Shown here in pieces: positions 32,822 through 42,597 of a DNA stretch of 64,000 nucleotides. The translations under genes and the position numbers were made by a program. The notes below the pieces were generated by a model. It was not told the origin of the DNA. It made no database searches and worked only from the letters and a program-made list of their open reading frames with translations. Source of the stretch: Azospirillum oleiclasticum. GTDB taxonomy: Bacteria; Pseudomonadota; Alphaproteobacteria; Azospirillales; Azospirillaceae. Where the stretch lies: positions 1-64,000 of the forward strand of contig NZ_JABFFR010000032.1 in assembly GCF_013423485.1 (NCBI RefSeq), written 5' to 3'. Within the stretch, counting starts at the first letter, position 1. Each line of letters starts with the position of its first letter.

Positions 32822-35236
32822 TCACCACCGGTGCTTCACCGTGGCGACGACGGTGCGGCCCTGCCCATACCAGCAGCGGTTGCCCCAGCAGTCGTAGATG
32901 GTCTTGTCGGTCAGGTTGGTGACGTTGAGCGCGAGCTGGTAGCCCCCGGTGTCGTAGCGCAGGGCCGCGTCCAGCACGGTGAAGGCCGGCATCATGAAGC
33001 GGCCCGTCGAGGAGTCGGTGTTGGGCCGTTCGCCGACGTAACGCGCGCCGCCGCCCAGCGACACCCCCTCCGCCACACCTTCGGGAAAGGCGTAGTCGAG
33101 CCACAGGGACGCGCTGTGCTTGGGAATGCCCTTCGGTGCGTTGCCCAGGTTGTCGGTGTTGCTCTTGGTGTATTCGGCGTCGAGGAAAGTGTAGGCGCCG
33201 GTCGCCGTCAGCCCGTCGACCAGCGTCACCTTGGCTTCCAGCTCCAGCCCGCGGGAGCGGAATTCGCCGGTCTGTATCTGGCCGAAGGGGTGGTTGACCT
33301 GATCGGGATCGGAGGTCAGCACATTCTGCTGCACGAGGTCGAAGACCGCGGCGGTGAACAGGCTGGAGCCGCCAGGCGGCTGCACCTTGACGCCGATCTC
33401 GTACTGCCGGCCGGTGCGCGGCTCGTAGGGGGCGCCGTACAGGTTCGGCTCGATCGTCGGGGTGAAGGAGGTGGCGGCCGAGGCGTAAGGCGCCACGCCG
33501 TTGTCGAACAGGTAAGTCAACCCGGCACGCCCGGTCAGCCGGTGGTCGGTGCGGGAAAAGGCGGTGCCGCTCGTCCGCTCGCTCACGTCGGTCTCGGCGC
33601 GGTCCCAGCGCGCCCCCAGCGTCAGCACCCAGCGCTCCGCGATCGTCGCCTGATCCTGCGCGTACAGGCCGATCTGCCGCGACTCCACCGTCTGGTCGGC
33701 GTAGGGGCGGGCGGGCAGCGCGATGGCCGCGCCATAGACCGGCGCGAAGATGTCGATGGACGGGCCGGGGCCGAAATAGTTGCGCTCCTCCACCACGGTG
33801 CGGCGGTAATCCACCCCGAACAGCGTGACGTGCGTCGTGGCCCCGGTCCCCCATCGGGCCTGCGCCCGGCTGTCGATGCCCAGCGCGCGGGCGCTGCCGA
33901 AGGACCCGAAGGCACTGCGCCGCAAGGTGCGCTGCGTGGAATCGGCCGGATCGAGCCCGATTCCGTAGGCGGTCTGGTAGTCCAGATCGACGCGGCGGAA
34001 GCGCAGCGTCTGCTGCACGCTCCAGGTGTCGTCGATGTCGTGCTCCAGGTCGTAGCCGATCGAGGCCTGCGTCTTCCGATAATAGTCGAAATCCGGCTCG
34101 CCGCCGTTGGTGCTCCGTCCGATCCGGCCGTTCGGGTTGGGCAGGGCGATGCCGGACGCCGGCAGGAAGGCCTGGGTGCCGCCGCTGTCACCGAGATCGT
34201 CGCGCTGGTAGCTCGCCATCAGCGTCAGCGTGGTGCGGTCGGTCGGCCGCCAGGCCAGGGACGGTGCCAGGAAGACCCGGTCGTCGCGGACGAACTCCAC
34301 CTCGCTGGCGCTGCGCCGCAACAGCCCCACCATCCGGACGGCGACGGCACCGTCCGCCGCGGCGGCGCCCCCCACGTCGAAGGCGCCCTGGTAGCGCTCG
34401 TGGTTGCCGAGCTTCGCCTCCACCTCGTTCACCGGTGTGGTGGTCGGCCGCTTGGACCGCATGTTGATGATGCCGCCGGTGGAGGTCTGGCCGTAGAGCA
34501 TGGAGGCCGGTCCCTTCATCACCTCCAGCCGCTCCAGCCCGTACGGCTCGACAGTGCTGTTGGCGTAGGTCGAGGACGGCATCTGCAGGCCGTCCAGGAA
34601 CGCCGAGGCCCAGTCGAAGGGGTAGCCGCGGAAGGTGATCAGATCCTCCCGGAAATCGGTCGAGGCGCTGGGGGTGACGCCGGCGGAATAGCCGACCGCG
34701 TCCTTGATGGTGGCGACGCCGCGCGCCGCCATCTCCTCGCGGGTGACGACCGAGACGGACTGCGGCGTCTCCAGGAGCGGCGTGTCGGTCTTGGAGCCGC
34801 TGGTCGCGCGGGTTGCCAGCGGCCCCTGGACGCCGCGGCCGGAAGCCCCCTCCACCGTCACCGGGTCGAGCGTGACCGCGCCCGACGACGATGGTGCCGG
34901 CGCCAGGGTCACCGTGGTGGCGTTGATGTAGCGGTGGACGAAGCCGGACCCGGCCAGCAGTCTGGACAGCGCCTCGTCGGGCGTCAGCGTGCCGGACAGC
35001 GCGGGCGCCATCCGCCCCGCCACATCCTGCGACCGCATCATCAGCCGCAACCCCGCCCGGTCGGCCAGGGCGGTGAGCGCGGTGTCCAGGCTCTGGGCGG
35101 GAAGATCGAACGCGATGCGGGCCTGGACGGGGACCGGCTGCGCCGCGACCGGGGTGGGAGCGACGGCGGAGAGGGCGACAAGGGCGGCGGCCAACGCCGC
35201 GCGGTGGAAACGGGTGAAGGATGGAACGGTGACCAT
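32822..35236 (-). CDS. TonB-dependent siderophore receptor with signalling (STN) domain
   Basis: 804 residues from ATG 35236. A signal peptide (AALAAALVALSAVAPTPVAA) is followed by an STN/secretin-like domain (IAFDLPAQSLDTALTALADRAGLRLM...), a linker, the plug domain (LLETPQSVSVVTREEMAARG, GYPFDWASAFLDGLQMP, GPASMLYGQTSTGGIINM) and a 22-stranded barrel ending in a C-terminal aromatic strand (VVATVKHRW). It takes up ferric siderophore with energy from TonB. The STN domain contacts FecR, encoded just upstream, so the receptor also triggers its own expression. The ligand is unknown; the plug resembles ferrichrome/pyoverdine-type receptors. Confidence 0.93.
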   Translation of the reverse strand: MVTVPSFTRFHRAALAAALVALSAVAPTPVAAQPVPVQARIAFDLPAQSLDTALTALADRAGLRLMMRSQDVAGRMAPALSGTLTPDEALSRLLAGSGFVHRYINATTVTLAPAPSSSGAVTLDPVTVEGASGRGVQGPLATRATSGSKTDTPLLETPQSVSVVTREEMAARGVATIKDAVGYSAGVTPSASTDFREDLITFRGYPFDWASAFLDGLQMPSSTYANSTVEPYGLERLEVMKGPASMLYGQTSTGGIINMRSKRPTTTPVNEVEAKLGNHERYQGAFDVGGAAAADGAVAVRMVGLLRRSASEVEFVRDDRVFLAPSLAWRPTDRTTLTLMASYQRDDLGDSGGTQAFLPASGIALPNPNGRIGRSTNGGEPDFDYYRKTQASIGYDLEHDIDDTWSVQQTLRFRRVDLDYQTAYGIGLDPADSTQRTLRRSAFGSFGSARALGIDSRAQARWGTGATTHVTLFGVDYRRTVVEERNYFGPGPSIDIFAPVYGAAIALPARPYADQTVESRQIGLYAQDQATIAERWVLTLGARWDRAETDVSERTSGTAFSRTDHRLTGRAGLTYLFDNGVAPYASAATSFTPTIEPNLYGAPYEPRTGRQYEIGVKVQPPGGSSLFTAAVFDLVQQNVLTSDPDQVNHPFGQIQTGEFRSRGLELEAKVTLVDGLTATGAYTFLDAEYTKSNTDNLGNAPKGIPKHSASLWLDYAFPEGVAEGVSLGGGARYVGERPNTDSSTGRFMMPAFTVLDAALRYDTGGYQLALNVTNLTDKTIYDCWGNRCWYGQGRTVVATVKHRW

Positions 35237-35364
35237 GGGCGGCGTATCCCTGTGCGCGTCGGGTGGCGGCGACATGGCGTCAATGACACGCAGTCGCATT
35301 CAGCCCTACGACGACCGGGCTACCCTCACCTTGCAGCGGGAATTTTCGCCACCGGGCATTTTCC

Positions 35365-36360
35365 TCAGCGGATGATGGTCAGCCAGGGAAGGCGGACGGC
35401 ATCGACGCCGAATCCCTGGCGCAGGACATCCAGCAGTTCCGTCTCGTCGCCGATCCCGAACACCCCGGTCACCGGCAGGCGGCCCAGAGTGTCGCCCAGC
35501 ACCAGCGTGCGGCCATGGCGGTAGCGGTCGACCTCCGCCACCACATCGGCCAGGGGGCGGTTGCGGAAGATCAGCTTGCCGCGGCGCCAGGCCGTTTCCG
35601 CCTCCGCGTCGACAGACTGCGGCTGTGGCCGGCCCGGCTCCCCACCGCCATAGACGAGGCGCTGCCCCGCGGTCAGCCGCACCGGGCCGCCGCCGGCGGG
35701 CGTCACCTCGACGACACCGTGCGCCACGGTGACCGTGGCGCGCGCGCCGTCGAGCCGCACGGCGTAGACGGTGCCGACCGCCCGCGCGGTGCCGCCACCG
35801 GCCTCCACCACGAAGGGCCGTGCCGGATCGGCCGACACCTCGAACAGCGCCTCGCCATCGGCGAGCGTGACCCGCCGCTCCTCCGCGGTGAAGCGGAGCA
35901 GCACGGCCGAACCGGTGTTCAGGGTGACCCGCGATCCGTCGGGCAGCGTCACCTCCCGCCGCTCGCCCACCGCGGTCGTATGGTCGGCCCGCCACCGGTC
36001 GAGCAGAAGCGTGGGGCCGCCCCAGGACAGCACCGCCAGGACCAGCGCCGCGGCCACCGCGGCCACCGCCGGAACCAGCCGCCGCCGCGCCGGTGCGGCC
36101 ATGCGGCGCCGGGCCGCGGTCTGGGTCCGGCCGACATCGCCCCACAAGGCCTCGGCCTCCCGCGCCGCCTGCTCGTGCTCGGGGCTGGTTGAGCGCCATG
36201 CGGCGTAGCGCGCGCGCAAGGCCGCGTCCGCCCGGCCGGAGGTCAGCCGCACCAGCCAGTCCAGGGCCTCGTCGGCCAAATCCATGCCATCCCCGGCGTC
36301 GCCGTCGTCCCGTCGTCGCATCCGCTCACACCGCCGCCAGCCGGTCATTCCCGTTGTCAT
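35365..36360 (-). CDS. fecR: FecR-type anti-sigma/sigma-regulator
   Basis: 331 residues. ATG 36360 overlaps the sigma-factor stop as ATGA, which fixes the start despite a frame open far upstream. The cytoplasmic N-terminus has the DUF4880-like module (ADEALDWLVRLTSGRADAALRARYAAWRSTSPEHEQAAREAEALW). One membrane helix (LVPAVAAVAAALVLAVLSW) follows near residue 120. The periplasmic FecR domain (GERREVTLPDGSRVTLNTGSAV..., DGEALFEVSADPARPFVV...) receives the signal from the STN domain of the receptor encoded downstream. It activates or releases the FecI-type sigma factor. Confidence 0.93.
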   Translation of the reverse strand: MTTGMTGWRRCERMRRRDDGDAGDGMDLADEALDWLVRLTSGRADAALRARYAAWRSTSPEHEQAAREAEALWGDVGRTQTAARRRMAAPARRRLVPAVAAVAAALVLAVLSWGGPTLLLDRWRADHTTAVGERREVTLPDGSRVTLNTGSAVLLRFTAEERRVTLADGEALFEVSADPARPFVVEAGGGTARAVGTVYAVRLDGARATVTVAHGVVEVTPAGGGPVRLTAGQRLVYGGGEPGRPQPQSVDAEAETAWRRGKLIFRNRPLADVVAEVDRYRHGRTLVLGDTLGRLPVTGVFGIGDETELLDVLRQGFGVDAVRLPWLTIIR

Positions 36361-36920
36361 AGACGACCGCGGCCGGCCGGACCAGCGGCGGCTCCCCGGC
36401 CCCCCTCGCCCGCCGCGCCGAGACGTCGCCGGCAATGACGCAGTGCCTGGGCGATGTATTTCGCCACCATGCTTTCCGACACGCCGAGCCGCCGGGCGAT
36501 GGCCACGTGCGTCAGCCCGTCCACCCGGCTCAGCAGCAGGGCGGAGCGCACGTTGGCCGGCAGTTCCTCCAGCGCGGAATCGAGCAGGCGCAGGCGCTCG
36601 CGCTGCAACAGCCCCGCCTCGGCCGAGGGTGCCGGATCGGGCACCGCCGACCCGGCCTCGGCCGTGGCCTGCACATCCGCCCTGCGGCCGTCGCGCCGGC
36701 GCTCGTCGATGGCGAGATTGCCGGCAACCCGGAACACGAAGGCGCGGGCGTCGCGCACCTCGTCCCCGCCCTTGTTCGCCGTGGTCAGCCGAAGATAGGT
36801 GTCCTGGGCTACGTCGGCCGCCCGTTCCGCCGTGCCGAGCCGACGGGCCAGGAACCGCAGCAACTCGTCGTAATGCGCCTGGAACGCGGCCACCAGCCCG
36901 TTCGGCATCGCCTCCGTCAT
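36357..36920 (-). CDS. fecI: FecI-type ECF sigma factor
   Basis: 187 residues. It has region 2 (YDELLRFLARRLGTAERAADVAQDTYLRL, VRDARAFVFRVAGNLAIDERRR) and region 4 (LEELPANVRSALLLSRVDGLTHVAIARRLGVSESMVAKYIAQALRHCRRRL) of iron-starvation ECF sigma factors. It starts the fecI-fecR-receptor cascade and directs RNA polymerase to the receptor gene. In relatives the fecIR operon is repressed by Fur; no Fur box was recognised upstream. The tail of about 15 Gly/Ala-rich residues is unusual. Confidence 0.93.
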   Translation of the reverse strand: MTEAMPNGLVAAFQAHYDELLRFLARRLGTAERAADVAQDTYLRLTTANKGGDEVRDARAFVFRVAGNLAIDERRRDGRRADVQATAEAGSAVPDPAPSAEAGLLQRERLRLLDSALEELPANVRSALLLSRVDGLTHVAIARRLGVSESMVAKYIAQALRHCRRRLGAAGEGGRGAAAGPAGRGRL

Positions 36921-37103
36921 GCCCGCCGCTCTTCACTCCCCCACCCCGGCGGAAAGCTAACATCAGTCGCGAATCATTCGCAATCTCATAACATCCGGCG
37001 ATGAGGCCGCCACCGGGGCGCAAGGCGGAGTGACCGCTGTTGCGCCGCGCACGCCCGCTGATTAGGCTTCCGTCGGATCGATTCAACTCCGGGGCTTCGT
37101 GGC

Positions 37104-38036
37104 ATGTCCGAACATCAGCGTTTCCGTCTGGTCACCCGCTCCGACTTCGACGGGCTGGTCTGCGCCGTCCTGCTGAAGGAGCTGGACATCCTGGACGACA
37201 TCAAGTTCGTCCATCCCAAGGACATGCAGGACGGCAAGATCGAGATCACGCCACACGACATCACCACCAACCTGCCCTATGTCGAGGGCGCCCACCTCGT
37301 CTTCGACCACCATCTGTCGGAGACGATCCGGGTCGGCAAGCGCGACAACCACATCATCGATCCCAAGGCGCCCTCGGCGGCCCGCGTCGTCTATGATTAC
37401 TATGGGGGGAAGGAACGCTTCCCCACCGTCTCCGACGAGATGATGCGCGCCGTCGATCAGGCCGATTCGGCCCAGTACGGCAAGGCCGACATCCTCGCCC
37501 CGCGCGACTGGACCCTGCTGAACTTCCTGATGGACGCCCGCACCGGGCTGGGGCGCTTCCGGGAATTCCGGGTGTCGAACTACCAGTTGATGATGGATCT
37601 CATCGACTACTGCCGGAACCACTCGATCGAGCAGATCCTGGCGCTGCCCGACGTGAAGGAACGGGTGGACCTGTATTTCGACTATGAGGGCCGTTTCATC
37701 GAGCAGATCGACCGCTGCTCGACCCTGCACGGCAACGTCTGCGTGCTCGACCTCCGCAAGGAGGAGACGATCTGGCCCGGCAACCGCTTCATGATCTACG
37801 CGCTGCACCCATCCTGCAACGTGTCGATCCATGTGATGTGGGGGCTGAAGCAGCAGAACACCGTGCTGGCGGTCGGCAAATCCATCATCAACCGCTCGTC
37901 CAAGGCCAACATCGGCGCGCTGATGCTGGAGCATGGCGGCGGCGGCCATCAGGCCGCCGGCACCTGCCAGCCCGCCAACGACCAGGCGGAGGCCGTGCTG
38001 GCCCAGGTGATCGCGGCCCTGCGGGAGGATGGCTGA
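37104..38036 (+). CDS. DHH-family phosphoesterase (exopolyphosphatase-like)
   Basis: 310 residues. DHH motifs are present: RSDFDGLVCAVLL at the N-terminus (Asp ligands), the FDHH motif after HLVFDHHLSE, and the DHHA1-type GGGGHQAAGTC near the C-terminus. It is shorter than RecJ and resembles the cytosolic group that splits oligonucleotides, cyclic dinucleotides or inorganic polyphosphate. The exact substrate cannot be read from the sequence. It stands alone, 121 bp upstream of tamB on the same strand. Confidence 0.85.
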   Translation: MSEHQRFRLVTRSDFDGLVCAVLLKELDILDDIKFVHPKDMQDGKIEITPHDITTNLPYVEGAHLVFDHHLSETIRVGKRDNHIIDPKAPSAARVVYDYYGGKERFPTVSDEMMRAVDQADSAQYGKADILAPRDWTLLNFLMDARTGLGRFREFRVSNYQLMMDLIDYCRNHSIEQILALPDVKERVDLYFDYEGRFIEQIDRCSTLHGNVCVLDLRKEETIWPGNRFMIYALHPSCNVSIHVMWGLKQQNTVLAVGKSIINRSSKANIGALMLEHGGGGHQAAGTCQPANDQAEAVLAQVIAALREDG

Positions 38037-38156
38037 ACGCGCGGCGGCGCTGTCCCGCCAGCCGCGCGCCCGCACGAAAGCTTGCAGAACAGAATTGCGC
38101 GCCTACCGTTAGGTCTTGACCGTTGGACAAGGGGGGTGCGTGCCCCCGCGGTGGGA

Positions 38157-41100
38157 GTGCGGTGGTTGAAGGTTCTGCGTTACACCCTGTTCGGTCTTCT
38201 GGGTCTGGTCCTGCTGCTGGCGGCGGGCGCCGTGGGTGGCTTCGTGTGGCTGCGCAGCGACGGTGGGCTCCGGTGGCTGTCCGCGACCATCGAGGGCGCC
38301 GCGGCATCGCCGGACATGACACTGACCGTCGAGGGGCTGACGGGCAGCATCCCGTCCGACCTCGACATCGATCGGATCACGGTGGCCGACAGCCAGGGGG
38401 TGTGGCTGACGTTGGAACGGGTCCGGCTGGAGCTCGCGCTGTCGGCGTTGCTCACCCGACGGGTGAGCGTGGAGGAGCTGTCGGCCGGCAGCGTCACCGT
38501 CGCCCGCGCCCCCATCACCACCCAGCCCGCCCCGCCGGAGGAGCCGGCGTCCGGCGGCGGCCCCGTCCCCGACCTGCCGGTCGGCATCGCGGTGAAGCGG
38601 CTGGCGGTCGACCGCCTCATCCTGGAGGAGCCGCTGGCCGGGCAGCGCGCGGTGCTGCGGGTGGAGGGTTCCGGCCGGCTGGCGGCCGGGGCCGATGCAG
38701 CCGAGGCGCGGATCGACGTCGGCCGCATCGACGACCGGCCGGGCCAGGTGACGCTCGACGCCGCCTTCGATCCGTCCGAGCGGACGTTGCGGCTGGCGCT
38801 GAAGGCGTCGGAGCCGGCGGGTGGCGTGATCGCCCAGGCCGCCGGCATCCCCGGCCTGCCCCCGGTCTCCGTCACGCTGGACGGACAGGGCACGCTGGAC
38901 GACTGGACGGGGCGGCTGGTCGCCACGGCCGAAGGGGTGGCGCGGGCGACCGCCGACGCCACCGTCACGGCGGTGGCGGAAGGGCACGCGATCACGCTGG
39001 CCGCCGGGGCCGACGCCGCCCGGCTGCTCGGGCCGGAACTGGCGCCGCTGCTCGGCGACGCCCCGTCGCTCAAGGCGGAAATCCTGATCGGCGGCAACGG
39101 TGCGGTCAATCTGCGCCCGGCGACGCTGACCACCGCCGCGGCGACGGTGGCGCTCAGCGGCACGGTCGATACGGCGGCGAACCGGATGGACCTCGCCTAT
39201 GAGGTGACGGCCGGCGGCGCGTCGGCGCTGCGCGGTCTGCTGCCCGGCGCCTCCTGGCGGGAGGGCCGCATTGCCGGCACCGCGCGTGGACCGCTGGACG
39301 CCCTGGCGGTGGCGGTGAACGCGGCGGTCGAGGGGCTGTCGCTCGGCGACCCGGCGCTCGACCCGCTGACCGGGCCGCGGCTGGCGCTGGACGCGCGGGC
39401 GCTGGTGAACACCGCCACCGGCGACGTCCGGCTGGAGGGGCTGGAACTCGCGACCCCACCCGCCACGGCGAAGGCGCAAGGCACGGTCGGCGGCTGGGGA
39501 CAGACGGCCGACATCGGGCTGACGCTGACCGCCGACGACCTGTCCCGCCTCGCCGCCCTGGCCGGGCAACCGCTGGCCGGGGCCGGCACCATCGATGGCA
39601 GGGTGACGCGCGGCGCCGATGGCGCCCTTGCCCTGACGCTCGACGGCGCGCTGCGCCAGCTCGCCACCGGCACCCCGGCCGACGCGGCCCTCGGCCCCTC
39701 CCCCACCCTGCGCGCCCGCGCGGCGCTGGCGCCCGACGGCGCCGCGACCATGCCGGAGCTGCGGGTGGAGGGGGCGAACGCCTCGCTCAACGCCACCGCC
39801 TCGCTGGTCAATGGCCGGGTGCAGGCCCAAGCGACGGTCGCGGTGCCGGAGCTGCGCCCGATCGGAGAGGCGGCAGGCACGCCCATGCAGGGCGGCATCA
39901 CCCTGCGGGCCGACGTGACCGGCACCCCGGAGGCCCCCGCGGTGGAGGCCCGGCTGGACGGTCGCGACCTGGTGGTCGGCGGCCGGCGGATCGGCGAGGC
40001 GCAGGTGACCGCCACCGCGACCGGCCTGCCGACGGCACCGCAGGGCCGGGTGACGGCGCGCGCCGGGCTGAACGGGCAGCCGCTCACCGCCGGCGCCACC
40101 TACGCGCTGGACGGCCAGACGTTGCGCGTCAGCGACCTTGCCGTCGCAACGGGTGAGAACCGCATCGGCGGCGCGGTGACCGTGGCGCTCGACACGCTGC
40201 TGGCGGACGGGCGGTTGGAGGGGCGGCTGCCCGCGCTGGCGGCCTTCTCGGAGCTGGCCGGCGTGCCGCTGCGCGGCGACGCCTCCTTCACCGTGGCGCT
40301 CGACGGGCGCGACGGCCGGCAGGGAGCCACCCTGACCGCGAGTGCCAACGGCCTGCGGGTGGAGGGCGACGGCGCGCCGCTGTTCGAGGCGCGGCGCCTG
40401 ACCGCCAACGCCCAGGTCGCCGACGCGCTCGGCAACCCGTCGGGCAAGGCGCGGCTGGAGCTTCAGGACGGCTCGGCCTCCGGCACCGCCATCACCTCGG
40501 CGACCGCCACGGCGGAGGGGAGCCTTGCCCGGGCCGGCTTCACCGCCGCGGTCAATGGGGCCGGGGAGCGGGCGCCGAGCCTCGACCTCGCCGGCAGCGT
40601 GGCCGGCGACGGCGACCTCACCCGCGTGCGCGTCGAGCGGCTCCAGGGATCCTTCCAGGGCGAGTCCTTCCGGCTGGCCGGGCCGGCGACGCTGACCGTC
40701 GGGCCGCAGCGCTACGGGGTGGCGGACTTGCGGCTGGTCAGCGGCGGTGCGCGATTGTCGGTGGACGGCGGTCTCACCGATGGCGGGCTGAACGGCAAGT
40801 TGAGCATCGACCAACTCCCGTTGGCGCTCGCCCGGCTGGCCGACCCGTCACTGCGGCTGGCGGGGGCGCTGAACGCCACCGCGACGCTGGGCGGCACCCT
40901 GCGCGACCCGCGCGCCGAGCTGACTCTGCGCGCCAGCGACGTGAAGGCGCAGCAGACCACGAGCAACGGCGTGCCGGGCCTGGACGCCACCGTGAACGCG
41001 CAGTGGCGCGACCGGCGGGTGTCGGTGGACGGCACGCTGGGCACCCGCGGCGGGCAGGCGACGATGACGTTCGCCGCGCGGGCGCCGCTGGTGCTCGCCC

Positions 41101-42485
41101 CCGACACGATGGCGGTGTCGGTGCCGCCGAACGGCGGGCTGGAGGCGTCGGCGGACGGCACCGTCAACCTGTCGCTGCTCAACGACCTGCTGGCCGGCTC
41201 CGGCGACCGGGTTCAGGGCACGCTGCGGCTGGACGTGAAGGCCGGCGGCACGGTGGGCAACCCGCGCCTCGGCGGCACCGTCACGCTGGCCGGCGGGCGC
41301 TACGAAGGGCGGGCGACCGGGGCGGTGGTCACCGACATCGCCGCCCGGATCGTCGGCGACGGCGATGTCTTCACCATCCAGTCCTTCACCGGCCGCACGC
41401 CCAACGGCGGCACGCTGCGCGCCAGCGGCAGCATCCGCCCGGCGGCGACCGACGGCCGCGCGCTCGATCTGCGCGTCACCGCCAACGACGCCCGGCTGCT
41501 GCAGACCGACATCGTCACCGCGCTGTTCGACGCCGACCTGGCACTGACCGGCGCCCTCGACGACTCGCGCCTTTCCGGACCGGTGAAGGTGGAGCGGGCG
41601 GAGGTGCAGGTCCCCAACCGCTTGCCGCCCAATGTCGTCGCCCTGGACGTGGTGGAGGTCGGCGGCAACCGCCGCGGCCGTGGCACCCCCACCCCGGTGC
41701 CGCCGCGCAAGCCCGGCGCGACACCGGCCGCAGCGGCAGCACCCACCCCGCCGCCCGCCGCCGGCCCGAACATCGCGCTGGACATCACCATCAACGCGCC
41801 GAACCAGATCTTCGTCCGGGGCCGCGGGCTCGACCTCGAGCTGGGCGGGCAGCTCAAGGTCGGCGGCACCGCGGCGGCGCCGCGTATTTCCGGACGGCTG
41901 CGCAGCCTGGAGGGCGAGCTGAGCCTGATTGGGCAGACCTTCACCTTCACCCGCGTGAACGTCGATTTCGACGGCACCATCCCGCCCGACCCGCGGCTGG
42001 ACGTGGTGGCGGAGGCCAGCGCCAACGGCGTGACCGCGCAGGTGCTGGTCACCGGCACCGCCACCAACCCGAAGCTGGAGCTGGCCTCGCCGCAAGGACT
42101 GCCGCAGGACGAGGTGCTCGCCCGCGTGCTGTTCGGCAAGTCGGCCAACAAGCTGGGGGCCGGCGAGGCGGTGCAGCTTGCCCAGTCCGCGGCGCAGCTG
42201 GCCGGGCTCGGCGGCAACGGCGGCGGCTTGCTGGAACGCGTACGCCGCGGGCTCGGTGTGGACCGTCTCGAGTTCAACCAGGGCGAGAACGGCCGCGGCG
42301 GTGCTGTGGAGGCCGGGCGCTACGTCTCCGACAACGTCTATGTCGGCGTCGAGCAGGGCATCGGCGGCACTGCCCAGAGCCGCGCCAAGGTCGAGGTGGA
42401 CATCACCGACAACATCCAGGCCGAAGCCGACGTCGGCTCGAACGCCTCGCCACGGGTGGGGCTGAAGTTCGAGTGGAATTATTGA
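38157..42485 (+). CDS. tamB: translocation and assembly module protein TamB
   Basis: About 1442 residues from GTG 38157; GTG 38136 and TTG 38082 are alternatives, none with a convincing ribosome site. An N-terminal membrane anchor (YTLFGLLGLVLLLAAGAVGGFVWL) is followed by a very long periplasmic run of beta-rich AsmA-like repeats. The C-terminal TamB/DUF490 domain (about 1120-1442: NIALDITINAPNQIFVRGRGLDLELGG...SPQGLPQDEVLARVLFGK...LKFEWNY) is diagnostic. TamB is an inner-membrane bridge for outer-membrane protein assembly and phospholipid transport, working with TamA. A Pro/Ala-rich linker lies at about 1178-1203. tamA is not adjacent. Confidence 0.93.
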   Translation: MRWLKVLRYTLFGLLGLVLLLAAGAVGGFVWLRSDGGLRWLSATIEGAAASPDMTLTVEGLTGSIPSDLDIDRITVADSQGVWLTLERVRLELALSALLTRRVSVEELSAGSVTVARAPITTQPAPPEEPASGGGPVPDLPVGIAVKRLAVDRLILEEPLAGQRAVLRVEGSGRLAAGADAAEARIDVGRIDDRPGQVTLDAAFDPSERTLRLALKASEPAGGVIAQAAGIPGLPPVSVTLDGQGTLDDWTGRLVATAEGVARATADATVTAVAEGHAITLAAGADAARLLGPELAPLLGDAPSLKAEILIGGNGAVNLRPATLTTAAATVALSGTVDTAANRMDLAYEVTAGGASALRGLLPGASWREGRIAGTARGPLDALAVAVNAAVEGLSLGDPALDPLTGPRLALDARALVNTATGDVRLEGLELATPPATAKAQGTVGGWGQTADIGLTLTADDLSRLAALAGQPLAGAGTIDGRVTRGADGALALTLDGALRQLATGTPADAALGPSPTLRARAALAPDGAATMPELRVEGANASLNATASLVNGRVQAQATVAVPELRPIGEAAGTPMQGGITLRADVTGTPEAPAVEARLDGRDLVVGGRRIGEAQVTATATGLPTAPQGRVTARAGLNGQPLTAGATYALDGQTLRVSDLAVATGENRIGGAVTVALDTLLADGRLEGRLPALAAFSELAGVPLRGDASFTVALDGRDGRQGATLTASANGLRVEGDGAPLFEARRLTANAQVADALGNPSGKARLELQDGSASGTAITSATATAEGSLARAGFTAAVNGAGERAPSLDLAGSVAGDGDLTRVRVERLQGSFQGESFRLAGPATLTVGPQRYGVADLRLVSGGARLSVDGGLTDGGLNGKLSIDQLPLALARLADPSLRLAGALNATATLGGTLRDPRAELTLRASDVKAQQTTSNGVPGLDATVNAQWRDRRVSVDGTLGTRGGQATMTFAARAPLVLAPDTMAVSVPPNGGLEASADGTVNLSLLNDLLAGSGDRVQGTLRLDVKAGGTVGNPRLGGTVTLAGGRYEGRATGAVVTDIAARIVGDGDVFTIQSFTGRTPNGGTLRASGSIRPAATDGRALDLRVTANDARLLQTDIVTALFDADLALTGALDDSRLSGPVKVERAEVQVPNRLPPNVVALDVVEVGGNRRGRGTPTPVPPRKPGATPAAAAAPTPPPAAGPNIALDITINAPNQIFVRGRGLDLELGGQLKVGGTAAAPRISGRLRSLEGELSLIGQTFTFTRVNVDFDGTIPPDPRLDVVAEASANGVTAQVLVTGTATNPKLELASPQGLPQDEVLARVLFGKSANKLGAGEAVQLAQSAAQLAGLGGNGGGLLERVRRGLGVDRLEFNQGENGRGGAVEAGRYVSDNVYVGVEQGIGGTAQSRAKVEVDITDNIQAEADVGSNASPRVGLKFEWNY

Positions 42486-42597
42486 GGCCGGTGCGCCGCG
42501 CCTGGGGAAAAATCGGGGGCCGGCCGTTCGTCGGCTTTCCGGGGCTGCCCGTCATGGCTATGATCGCGGCCCTGCCCATCGACCGGAAACCGCCCGG

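Noticed and set aside
32831..35524. An 897-codon antisense frame opposite the TonB receptor
   Set aside because: The receptor frame has a signal peptide, plug and barrel motifs; the opposite frame has none.
36361..37086. Upstream extension of the fecR frame through the sigma-factor gene
   Set aside because: The fecI frame has clear sigma-factor regions, and ATGA overlap at 36357-36360 fixes the fecR start.
37104..38036. RecJ assignment for the DHH protein
   Set aside because: It is much shorter than RecJ and lacks the extra OB-fold region; only the DHH/DHHA1 motifs are shared.
38109..42095. Very long antisense reading frames opposite tamB
   Set aside because: They are products of high GC and the codon bias of tamB; the translations are His/Arg/Gln-rich without domains, and start sites are poor.
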